This document shows, in pieces, positions 1-7,370 of a stretch of DNA of 41,970 bases. The stretch comes from an uncultured Lachnospiraceae bacterium. Its GTDB lineage: Bacteria; Bacillota; Clostridia; Lachnospirales; Lachnospiraceae. The stretch is taken from assembly GCA_947178145.1 (NCBI GenBank), contig CAMWXE010000045.1:1-41970 (forward strand). The letters are read 5' to 3'. Under the pieces are notes generated by a model. It saw only the letters and a program-made list of their open reading frames with translations. It had not been told where the DNA came from and made no database searches. Positions within the stretch are counted from its first letter, which is position 1. Each line of letters begins with the position of its first letter. The translations under genes and the position numbers were made by a program.

Positions 1-234
1 TCTCGAAGAAATATCCTGCGCAATCTGCATCAGTTATTTTTCTACAGTTCCTTATAGAAAAAAGAGTTGATATTTGGAGGCATCAATGGCTGGAATTTTT
101 CATGAAATCAACCAAATCTGATTTTTCAATCTGACATCTCTCTGCAATCTTTCTGGCAGGAAGCCAGTCTTCATGAATCATATCTGCAGTGAATCTGGAT
201 AACAGGAAACAGTTTAAGGCACTGTCAGATGATT

Positions 235-263
235 TTGATATAAGAGGAAACATTGTTTATACA
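235..263 (+). promoter_or_regulatory. Sigma-A-type promoter for lpdD
   Basis: TTGATA at 235-240 and TATACA at 258-263 are separated by exactly 17 bases, close to the sigma-A consensus. They lie about 30 bases before the lpdD-like start. I see no gene in positions 1-234. That stretch contains a sequence around 20-55 that loosely resembles one around 785-830, but nothing coding. Confidence 0.6.
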
Positions 264-291
264 CTGAGACAGGAGGGACAAGAGGAGAACG

Positions 292-636
292 ATGGAAACT
301 GAAATTGCATTATCATTCGCAAAATTACATATATCTGCCTGCCATATAGGGGAGGATATTCTGATTACGGTTCAAGGGGGAGAAAGGCCCCATATAGGAA
401 CGGCGGTGCTGGCAGTTCCCCGTCTTTCACTGACTGGGGACGAATCCACCAGCACAACGTCTTCTGTGTTGAACGTCACCGGGCATAAGGATGAGGTCAT
501 ATGCCGCATGTTGGCGGAGAAGGCAGCCAAAAAGTATGGTGTGACGGTTGTATGTACTGGCGGTTTTCATGTGGATCACATGAGCGCTGCCCAGATAGAG
601 GAAGTGACTGCTGCGATTCAGAATTTTGCTTTCTGA
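292..636 (+). CDS. lpdD: LpdD-like prenylated flavin chaperone
   Basis: The product is 114 residues with no signal peptide or membrane segment, so it is cytosolic. The segment GERPHIGTAVLAVPR, the SVLNVTGHKDEVICRMLAEK stretch and the closing TGGFHVDHMSAAQIEEV match the pattern of the small LpdD-type proteins that accompany UbiD gallate decarboxylases. In Lactiplantibacillus, LpdB (UbiX-like), LpdC (UbiD-like) and LpdD form the gallate decarboxylation set, and the LpdD fold is described as a prenylated-FMN chaperone. The UbiD and UbiX partners lie 8.5 kb downstream at 9135-11187, so the set is split. GAGGAG sits 5-10 bases before the ATG. The assignment is by recognised sequence pattern. The actual substrate of the decarboxylase is inferred from the tannase neighbours. 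Confidence 0.75.
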   Translation: METEIALSFAKLHISACHIGEDILITVQGGERPHIGTAVLAVPRLSLTGDESTSTTSSVLNVTGHKDEVICRMLAEKAAKKYGVTVVCTGGFHVDHMSAAQIEEVTAAIQNFAF

Positions 637-678
637 CGGCAGCAATAAATGTCAAATGGTAAATAATATTACTTTTAG

Positions 679-723
679 AAATCAATAATTTGCATAAAAG
701 AGAACCATGAAACCTGCTATTAT
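679..723 (+). promoter_or_regulatory. Copy A of a shared LysR-type promoter element
   Basis: Positions 679-704 differ at a single base from 4805-4830 upstream of the GPH transporter. The shared core reads TTTGCATAAAAGAGAA. In both copies a TATTAT box follows 22 bases after TTGCAT (here 718-723), too far for a normal -35/-10 pair, which fits an activator-dependent promoter. The rest of the 637-911 gap shows no gene and is presumably the 5' leader of the secreted tannase. Confidence 0.55.
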
Positions 724-911
724 TTCTGCAGTAGCCCACTACGGCGCCTTCTTCCGCCTGGCCTATGGAAATTTATCGCGGCGTCATCTGCACAAGTTAT
801 TTTGCGACTATTCCTGACAGTTCCTAATTGTAAGCTGCATATAAGATATCTGCTGCGGATGGCAATTCGCATAATAAAATATTCCAGAATGATAATATGG
901 AGGAGAAAAAT

Positions 912-2843
912 ATGTGGAAAAAAGTTACAGCAGTTGTTACGGCAGTGCTGATGAGCAGTGTGCTGGCAGGCTGCGGCGCGTCATCAGCTGACAATGCGTC
1001 AACTGACAATGCCGGAACAACGGAGAGCGAAGAATTGCAGACAGAAACAGAGACACAAAAACAAGCAGAACGCATTGCGGAAGAGGAAACAGATACTGCT
1101 GGGAGTATTGTGACAAATCTGGAGAAATTGGACATGGCAAAATGGATGTACAATTCCGACGATAATGTCTATTATCAGGTTGGTATATCTTACTGCGAGA
1201 CTCCAGCGGATGCTTCCTATGAAACGCTGGCCGTTTTTGTGCCGGGAGATTACATGTCGGGAACCGACAACGGAGACGGAACGTATACCTGTGAGATAAA
1301 TTCAGATGTATCGGTGAATGGCTATACGGCCGAAACGGCTCCGATCGTCATGCCGATTGACACGCCGGGATATTCGGCTCAGGCAGCACTGACAGGCTAC
1401 ACGAGCCTGACAGAGTATATGGAAGCAGGCATGGTGTATGTTCATGCCGGGTGCCGCGGAAGAGATTCCGGTGCGCCGGCCGGTGTCACGGACATCAAGG
1501 CGGCAATCCGCTATGTGCGGTATACAGATGATATTGTGCCCGGAGATGCGGATAGAATATTCGTATTCGGCATGAGCGGCGGCGGTGCGCAGTCTGCACT
1601 GGTTGGCGCCACGGGAGACAGCGGACTGTATGCTCCTTATCTGGAACAAATTGGTGCAGTACAGGGAGTCAGTGATGCCGTTTACGGTTCAATGGACTGG
1701 TGTCCGATTACGAACCTGGAAAGTGCAGATCTGGCGTATGAGTGGATGATGGGCGTGACAAGAAGGGACCTTTCTGATGAGGAACAGGCGATTTCTGATG
1801 CAATGGCGGCTTCCTTTGCGGACTATATCAATCAGGCGGGGATAAGAGACGAAAACGGTAACATTCTGACACTTGAAGAGTCGGCGGACGGCATCTTTCA
1901 GGCAGGGAGCTATTATGATTATATTGTGGGGGTTATTGAAGTGTCTTTGAACAATTTCCTTTCCGATACAGAATTTCCTTATGATGCGTCTGCTTCCGGC
2001 GGAAAGGACGGAGGCCCCGGTGGAAGGGGCGGATTTGGCGATTTTGGAGAGCGCGGTGATTTTGCAGGACCGGGCGGAGAAGGCGGATTTGGCGGCAGAG
2101 GAGAAGGCGGCGAGAGATTTAAGGAAATGGACAAAGAAGGCGGATTTGGCGGACCGGATGGGAACGGCGGAGAGGAAGCTTCCTATGAAGAGATGGACAA
2201 TATATTCCGCCTGGAGACTTCGAACGGCATTACAATTTCCGGGACTTATGAGACGGCTGGCGACTATATTGATGCGCTCAACGCAGACAGTACATGGGTC
2301 ACTTATGATGCCGCATCAAATACAGCTTCAATTACGAGTGTCAGCGATTTTGTAAAAGCGTTTAAAGGCGTATCGAAGAATCTTGGCGCATTTGACCAGC
2401 TTGACGCAGGACAGGGAGAGAATGAACTGTTTGGATACGGGGATGGAGACGGAGCCCACTTTGATGCAGTGCTTGCGGAGATATTGAAGGAACTCGAAAG
2501 CAGTTATGCATCGGATTATGAAGCAGACCTTCAAAAAACAGATACTTTTGGAAACACCCCGGCGCAGAGATTAAATATGTATTCGCCGCTTTATTATCTG
2601 CTGGAATCCGGGGAGGGATATCGAACAAGCACACCTGCAAAGCATTGGAGAATCCGCACCGGAATTGCGCAGAGCGATACTGCACTGACAACAGAAGTGA
2701 ACCTCGCACTTGCGCTGCAGAACTATGACGGCGTGGAGTCAGTTGATTTTGCGACTGTATGGGGCCAGCAGCATGTCAAGGCAGAGCGAACGGGAGACAG
2801 TACAACAAATTTCATTGCATGGGTAAATGAGTGCATGAAGTAA
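912..2843 (+). CDS. Secreted lipoprotein tannase (galloyl esterase)
   Basis: A 643-residue exported alpha/beta hydrolase. The ATG at 912 is preferred over the upstream in-frame ATG at 897 because GGAGGAG (899-905) lies 6-8 bases before it. The N-terminus is a lipoprotein signal ending in LAGC with Cys21. The nucleophile elbow GMSGGG gives Ser222. Asp589 (QSDTAL) and His621 (WGQQHV) complete a triad that aligns with the cytosolic paralogue at 7371. The order and motif context are those of bacterial subtype-B tannases, which release gallate from galloyl esters. Residues about 361-422 are an extreme Gly-rich insertion with repeated GGFGG/GGRG units in the lid region. It is probably anchored on the outer face of the membrane and transcribed alone from the element at 679-723, ending at the strong terminator at 2877. 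A feruloyl or other phenolic esterase activity is an alternative. Confidence 0.8.
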   Translation: MWKKVTAVVTAVLMSSVLAGCGASSADNASTDNAGTTESEELQTETETQKQAERIAEEETDTAGSIVTNLEKLDMAKWMYNSDDNVYYQVGISYCETPADASYETLAVFVPGDYMSGTDNGDGTYTCEINSDVSVNGYTAETAPIVMPIDTPGYSAQAALTGYTSLTEYMEAGMVYVHAGCRGRDSGAPAGVTDIKAAIRYVRYTDDIVPGDADRIFVFGMSGGGAQSALVGATGDSGLYAPYLEQIGAVQGVSDAVYGSMDWCPITNLESADLAYEWMMGVTRRDLSDEEQAISDAMAASFADYINQAGIRDENGNILTLEESADGIFQAGSYYDYIVGVIEVSLNNFLSDTEFPYDASASGGKDGGPGGRGGFGDFGERGDFAGPGGEGGFGGRGEGGERFKEMDKEGGFGGPDGNGGEEASYEEMDNIFRLETSNGITISGTYETAGDYIDALNADSTWVTYDAASNTASITSVSDFVKAFKGVSKNLGAFDQLDAGQGENELFGYGDGDGAHFDAVLAEILKELESSYASDYEADLQKTDTFGNTPAQRLNMYSPLYYLLESGEGYRTSTPAKHWRIRTGIAQSDTALTTEVNLALALQNYDGVESVDFATVWGQQHVKAERTGDSTTNFIAWVNECMK

Positions 2844-2876
2844 TTCGGTGATGTGCCGGCCGGAATTATAAAAAGC

Positions 2877-2920
2877 AAAAAATCACGCGTATTTTGATTC
2901 AAAATAAGCGTGATTTTTTT
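2877..2920. terminator. Bidirectional intrinsic terminator
   Basis: The arms AAAAAATCACGC (2877-2888) and GCGTGATTTTTT pair. Inside them TATTTTG and CAAAATA pair around a 3-base loop, giving a long hairpin. A T-run follows on the plus strand and an A-run precedes it, so it can stop both the tannase transcript and the convergent LysR operon. Confidence 0.9.
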
Positions 2921-2948
2921 GCACATTCTTTTATTGCAGCGGTGATCC

Positions 2949-3842
2949 TCAAAGCATACTCTTCTGAAAATATTTTGTCATACTTTCATAGAATAACACT
3001 GCGGCGCCGTTCTGATTGTTTAAGTTATGGTATGCGTAAATCGGAAAGAAACAATCCGGGTCGGAAACAGGGATTGTCCGTGTATGCGCATACACATGAT
3101 GCTTGAGATGGTGCGGAATTATCATAATGCCGTGTCCGAGCTCTACCTGCAAAAGCGCATGGTCCTCCGTTGAGGATGCGATATTGGTAAGCCCGTAACA
3201 TTTGCGCTTGGCCATAAGGGACAACTGGACATAGGGATCGGCCGGATTGTCCGCGCAGGGAATAATCAGAATCTCGTTGCTCAGATCAGAGAGGCTGACC
3301 TGGGCTTTTTCACCAAAGTGATGCTGCGGCGGAATCGCCAGCAGCGCGGACTGCGTGGCAACAAGCATCGCATCAATGTCTTCAGGCTTGGTTTTCGTAA
3401 AATCGCTGGGAGATATCATAATATCTGCACTGTAGATCAGGTCAATCGCAGAGCGCTGCACCGTTGGCATGATTTCCATGCAGATATTTTTATATTGATC
3501 CTGAAAATCGCGCAGAAACTGCAGAATGCCGGTGTTCAGTGTCTGCGGAGCGGCAAGGATTTTTACCCTGCCGTTTGTAGTGATTGATTTCAGGTTGACA
3601 AACGATTCGATATCCATCGATTTCTTCAACAGGCGCGGAATCTGCGACTGAAAAAATTTACCCTCACTTGTCAGGGTTACAGTTCTTGTGTTCCGTGAAA
3701 ACAGACAGACACCTAATTCGTCTTCCATGCTCCTGATATGGCGGCTCAAAGTGGACTGTGAAATAAAAAGTTTCTGGGCGGTTTCGCTGTAGTTGAGTGT
3801 TGTTGAGAGGATATAAAATTCATTTAACTGTTCTGAGGTCAT
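2949..3842 (-). CDS. LysR-family regulator 1
   Basis: A 297-residue LysR-type regulator with an N-terminal winged helix-turn-helix (residues 1-60: QLNEFYILSTTLNYSETAQKLF, SQSTLSRHIRSMEDELG) followed by an effector-binding domain. It is normal family length. Its ATG overlaps the stop of the upstream LysR gene in an ATGA arrangement (3839-3842), so the two are co-transcribed and probably translationally coupled. LysR regulators such as TanR control tannase genes in lactobacilli. By position this one likely acts with its partner on the tannase/decarboxylase genes, in response to gallate or a related phenolic. The ligand is inferred only from context. Confidence 0.88.
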   Translation of the reverse strand: MTSEQLNEFYILSTTLNYSETAQKLFISQSTLSRHIRSMEDELGVCLFSRNTRTVTLTSEGKFFQSQIPRLLKKSMDIESFVNLKSITTNGRVKILAAPQTLNTGILQFLRDFQDQYKNICMEIMPTVQRSAIDLIYSADIMISPSDFTKTKPEDIDAMLVATQSALLAIPPQHHFGEKAQVSLSDLSNEILIIPCADNPADPYVQLSLMAKRKCYGLTNIASSTEDHALLQVELGHGIMIIPHHLKHHVYAHTRTIPVSDPDCFFPIYAYHNLNNQNGAAVLFYESMTKYFQKSML

Positions 3843-4732
3843 TTTCGATTGCTCCTGTGTTTTAAAAATCCATTGATAAAGGGAATGACTGCGGGATTCG
3901 TGGTCTTGGTGTCGTACAGCATATAAAGATACGTGTCATAGCCGCTGTCTAGAATGGGAAGCAGCACGGTATTCGGCGTGTTTTCCTCGCGCCAGTTCCA
4001 CAGACGGATTCCTTTTCCGATCGGGACGAGCAGATCGAAAAAGAAGGGCGAGCTCGATTCGTCATAAATCTGATAATCAATCCCGGACTGATTTAACATG
4101 GAAATCTGCAGGTCATGGGTCCACGAATCGCACATATTTGGATAAAGGATGAATGTCTCCTCTGCAAGATCTGCGAAATGAACCTTTTTCTCGTCCGCCA
4201 GCGCATGGTCTAACGGGAGGTATACATACATGTTGGGAAAATAGGACAGCGGAATTCGGCCTGAGATGTCCTCAAAATCATGTTCCCTGCATACGACAAA
4301 GGAGATATCAACTTTTCCCGTTTTCAGACCACCCCGTATCAGACAGGTGTTTTCATCATAAATATTGAGAAGCAGCTGTGGATGCTTCCGGCAGAAAATA
4401 TCCAGATACGGTCCCATCTCCGAAGCAATCAGATGGGCACAGAACTGCAGATTCAGAATTTGAAAAGTATGGTTTTTCAAATTGTTGAGTGAGTCTGTCA
4501 GGTGTGTATAGGATTTGAGAAATGCATCAATATTCGGAAGCAGGGAATTTCCGGTTTCCGTCAGCGCAATGCCGTTTTTTACGCGGCTGAACAGTTTGGC
4601 GTTGAGCGAGTCCTCAAGACTGTGCATGCGAATGGATAGTACATTGGGCGCAATCCCCAGCCTTTCGGCCGCTTTCTTTAAAGATTTTTCTTCTGCTACA
4701 ATTGCAAATTCCTGCAATCTGTCTAAATCCAT
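3839..4732 (-). CDS. LysR-family regulator 2
   Basis: A 297-residue LysR regulator with the N-terminal HTH (LQEFAIVAEEKSLKKAAERL, ApNVLSIRMHSLEDSL) and a substrate-binding-like C-terminal domain. It is transcribed divergently from the GPH transporter, the classic LysR arrangement. GGAGG stands 10 bases before the ATG. The intergenic region holds a perfect 11-bp inverted repeat (4760-4770 and 4812-4822), a plausible binding site. It is first gene of a two-gene LysR operon. Two same-length LysR proteins in tandem suggest duplication and possibly sensing of two different phenolics, which is inference. Confidence 0.88.
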   Translation of the reverse strand: MDLDRLQEFAIVAEEKSLKKAAERLGIAPNVLSIRMHSLEDSLNAKLFSRVKNGIALTETGNSLLPNIDAFLKSYTHLTDSLNNLKNHTFQILNLQFCAHLIASEMGPYLDIFCRKHPQLLLNIYDENTCLIRGGLKTGKVDISFVVCREHDFEDISGRIPLSYFPNMYVYLPLDHALADEKKVHFADLAEETFILYPNMCDSWTHDLQISMLNQSGIDYQIYDESSSPFFFDLLVPIGKGIRLWNWREENTPNTVLLPILDSGYDTYLYMLYDTKTTNPAVIPFINGFLKHRSNRK

Positions 4733-4759
4733 ATCAGTGTTACCTCCATTTTTTCTGTA

Positions 4760-4852
4760 TATGCAAAATAAAGATATTTTTTATTATACGGAAATGTGAC
4801 TGGAAAATCAATATTTTGCATAAAAGAGAAGCAAACAATCTGATATTATAAT
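4760..4852. promoter_or_regulatory. Divergent LysR operator and promoter region (element copy B)
   Basis: TATGCAAAATA at 4760-4770 and TATTTTGCATA at 4812-4822 are perfect inverted repeats 41 bases apart. The right arm lies within the 26-nt element 4805-4830 that is shared, with one mismatch, with 679-704. TATTAT (4844-4849) overlaps TATAAT (4847-4852) downstream as candidate -10 boxes for the transporter operon. The left arm sits near the start of the LysR operon, consistent with autoregulation. Confidence 0.6.
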
Positions 4853-4931
4853 CTCATCACATAAACAGGCTCTTCTGAGGACCGAAGAACCTGAGGACAA
4901 ATGACAAAAAAATGATGAAGGAGGTTTTCTT

Positions 4932-6281
4932 ATGGAAAACAAAGGAAAAGTCCCTGTGGTGAACAAAGTGACATATGCGCTTGGTACAGGTGCCGGCAAT
5001 ATTTATAATCAGATTGCCGCGGCATTCCTGCTTCAGTACTACACTGATACGGCGTTAATTGGTGCAGGCGCAATTGCCACGATGTTCCTGGTATGCCGGG
5101 TATTTGACGGTGTCAGCGACTTCGTGATGGGCGGTATCATCGACAAGACGCACTCAAAGATCGGAAAAGCAAGACCATGGCTTTTGCTGTCAGCCCCGTT
5201 GATGCTGATCGGTATGTTTTTGCTGATGAATGTGCCGCTGGGAGCAAGCGACAGCGGAAAATTGGTCTATGCATATGTGACGTACATATTCATGAATTGT
5301 ATTATTTATACCATTTATGGAATTGCAAACACAGCAATGCTTCCATTGATGACGGACAATCCGAAAGAGCACACTATGCTGGCGACCTTCCAGTCCCTTG
5401 GAAATAACATCATTGGGTTAATAGCAGGTTCTGCAATCACACCGCTTGTCATGGCCACAGGATGGCGGGTTTCCAGTATTGTACTTGGCGTGATTGCGAT
5501 GGCTCTGATTCTGCTCTCAGCTCTGGTCAACAAAGAAGTCGGAGCAAGAAATGATGCGGGCGGCGCACCGGTCAGAGAGAGTGCTCCGATGGGAGAGCAG
5601 CTTAAGGGCGTGCTGAAAAATAAATATTTCTACATCCTGGTTCTGATCGGTGTATTTCCACTGTTGATGAATGCGAACACAGTAGGAGCGCAGATTTACT
5701 ATTGCAATATCGTAATCGGAAATCCTGGATTTATGTCGACATTGATGTTTGTAAGTCAGTTCCCGGGAATTATCATTATGTTTTTGATGCCTTATGTTGC
5801 AAATAAGTATTCAAAACAGGCATTTTTGATTCTTGGTTCCGCACTGCTGTTAGTCGGATTTGCGATTACAGGATTTGCCGGTTCCAATACATCAATTCTG
5901 ATTCTCGGTACAGTGATCCGTGCACTTGGTGCAGGTCCGCTGATTGGTGGTGTGTTTGCAATGATTCCGGACGTTGTGGACTATGGGGAGTGGAAATTTG
6001 GAACTCGATCAGAGGGTTTGGTCTCTTCGGCACAGTCAATCGGATCGAAAGTTGGTATTGGCTTTGGTTCGGCCCTCACTGGATGGATACTGGCAGCCGT
6101 TCATTATAATCCGACAGAGCCGCCTACAGAGGCAGTGATCAGTGCAGTCAAATTTGATTTTACATGGCTCGGGGTTATTATCAGTGCGGTGATTCTGGTC
6201 ATTGTTCTGTTCATGAACGTTGAAAAATACGCGCCGGAGTATCGGAAACTTCACGGGGAAGAGCGTCCGCCAATGAAGTAG
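4932..6281 (+). CDS. GPH-family sugar/glycoside:cation symporter
   Basis: A 449-residue integral membrane protein with about 12 hydrophobic segments and no signal peptide. The motif FDGVSDFVMGGIIDKTHSKI followed by GKARPWLL (about residues 57-84) is diagnostic of the GPH (glycoside-pentoside-hexuronide) branch of the major facilitator superfamily. A second motif, PDVVDYGEWKFGTRSEG, occupies the matching place in the C-terminal half. It leads an operon with an esterase, a tannase, UbiD and UbiX, so the likely cargo is a galloyl-glucose, glycoside or aromatic ester rather than a simple sugar. GPH specificity cannot be read from sequence. A good ribosome site (GGAGG) precedes the ATG. Confidence 0.85.
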   Translation: MENKGKVPVVNKVTYALGTGAGNIYNQIAAAFLLQYYTDTALIGAGAIATMFLVCRVFDGVSDFVMGGIIDKTHSKIGKARPWLLLSAPLMLIGMFLLMNVPLGASDSGKLVYAYVTYIFMNCIIYTIYGIANTAMLPLMTDNPKEHTMLATFQSLGNNIIGLIAGSAITPLVMATGWRVSSIVLGVIAMALILLSALVNKEVGARNDAGGAPVRESAPMGEQLKGVLKNKYFYILVLIGVFPLLMNANTVGAQIYYCNIVIGNPGFMSTLMFVSQFPGIIIMFLMPYVANKYSKQAFLILGSALLLVGFAITGFAGSNTSILILGTVIRALGAGPLIGGVFAMIPDVVDYGEWKFGTRSEGLVSSAQSIGSKVGIGFGSALTGWILAAVHYNPTEPPTEAVISAVKFDFTWLGVIISAVILVIVLFMNVEKYAPEYRKLHGEERPPMK

Positions 6282-6302
6282 GCATCAGAGTTTTACAGAG
6301 GA

Positions 6303-6340
6303 ATGCTGGGATAGCGAAAACATCAGTTATCCCGGCATTT
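6303..6340 (+). terminator. Intercistronic hairpin after the transporter gene
   Basis: ATGCTGGGATA (6303-6313) pairs with TATCCCGGCAT (6328-6338) over 11 base pairs including one G-U, with a 14-base loop. Only TT follows, so it is a weak terminator at best. It more likely lowers expression of, or protects, part of the operon mRNA. Confidence 0.5.
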
Positions 6341-6398
6341 CTAGAATAAGTGAATAGAATGAGCAAATAAAAAGGAATCTGAATGAAGGAGAAGAAAA

Positions 6399-7346
6399 AT
6401 GGGAAAAGAATTTGGTTTAGATGATTTTGCAAATCTGAATGGATCTTTAAGTTTTGAGCAGAAGGCAGGCGGGCCGCCTTCGATGGAGATGAAAATGGCA
6501 GATATCAGCTGGGTAAAAAATAAGAAGCTGGACATTCCCTATGCGCAGGAGTCCAAAAACCAGGTGATGGATCTCTATTATCCGCAGGAAGGGGAAGGAC
6601 CTTTTGCGGTCCTGCTGCATATCCATGGAGGCGGTTTTGGCATGGGAGACAAACGCGACGACCACATGGATACGTATCTGAAGTTTCTGGAAAAGGGAAT
6701 TGCAGTGGGCTCCATCGAATACAGACTGAGCGGTGAGGCAATCTTCCCGGCAGCAGTGCTGGACTGCAGGGAAGCGGTACGTTTTCTGAGAAAACATGCT
6801 GCCGAGTACAATGTATTCCCTGACAAGATCGCTGTGATCGGCGGGTCTGCAGGCGGAAATCTGTCTGCAATGCTTGGAATGAATATCCCGAATGGAAGAT
6901 TTCCGGGGGAGGAAGGGAAAACCTTTGACACGGACTGCAGTGTGTTATTTGCAATTGACCAGTTTGGCCCAATCGATTTTCGGAATATGGACGCCCAGGC
7001 AAGGGCGAACGGTGTGAGCTTTGCGGACCATGATGAAGCTGTTTCCGCCGAGTCAAGTTATATGGGCGGTGCGCTCCCGGAACTCTCTGACGACTGGCTT
7101 GCCCAGGCCAATCCAATGACTTATATCAATGAGAACATGGCTCCGCTTTTGGTGGAGCATGGCTGTATGGATCGTCTGGTTCCGTTTATGCAGAGCGTGA
7201 ACTTTGTCAATGCCATCTATCAGAAGCTGGGGCAGGGAAGGGTAGAATTCGTCCCGCTTCCCAATGCAGACCATGAGGACAGGGAGTACTCCGGCGAATG
7301 GAATAGGAATGTCCTGTGGAAATGGATAGAAAAGCAGTTTTCATAA
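6399..7346 (+). CDS. HSL/BD-FAE-type alpha/beta hydrolase esterase
   Basis: A 315-residue cytosolic serine esterase. The oxyanion-hole motif HGGGF starts at His76, the nucleophile elbow GGSAGGN gives Ser150, and Asp258 (HGCMDRLVP) and His292 (NADHED) complete the triad. Length and motif order match the hormone-sensitive-lipase/BD-FAE type of carboxylesterase, which removes acetyl or feruloyl groups from carbohydrates. It lies between the transporter and the cytosolic tannase, with only 24 bases to the latter. It probably trims acyl or phenolic esters from the imported substrate. The exact leaving group is unknown. GGAG precedes the start by 7-8 bases. Confidence 0.83.
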   Translation: MGKEFGLDDFANLNGSLSFEQKAGGPPSMEMKMADISWVKNKKLDIPYAQESKNQVMDLYYPQEGEGPFAVLLHIHGGGFGMGDKRDDHMDTYLKFLEKGIAVGSIEYRLSGEAIFPAAVLDCREAVRFLRKHAAEYNVFPDKIAVIGGSAGGNLSAMLGMNIPNGRFPGEEGKTFDTDCSVLFAIDQFGPIDFRNMDAQARANGVSFADHDEAVSAESSYMGGALPELSDDWLAQANPMTYINENMAPLLVEHGCMDRLVPFMQSVNFVNAIYQKLGQGRVEFVPLPNADHEDREYSGEWNRNVLWKWIEKQFS

Positions 7347-7370
7347 TCAAAAAAGACGGAGGAATTTGAA

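Noticed and set aside
1981..2355. 124-codon plus-strand frame within the secreted tannase
   Set aside because: It is a frame-shifted reading of the Gly-rich repeat, which leaves several frames open.
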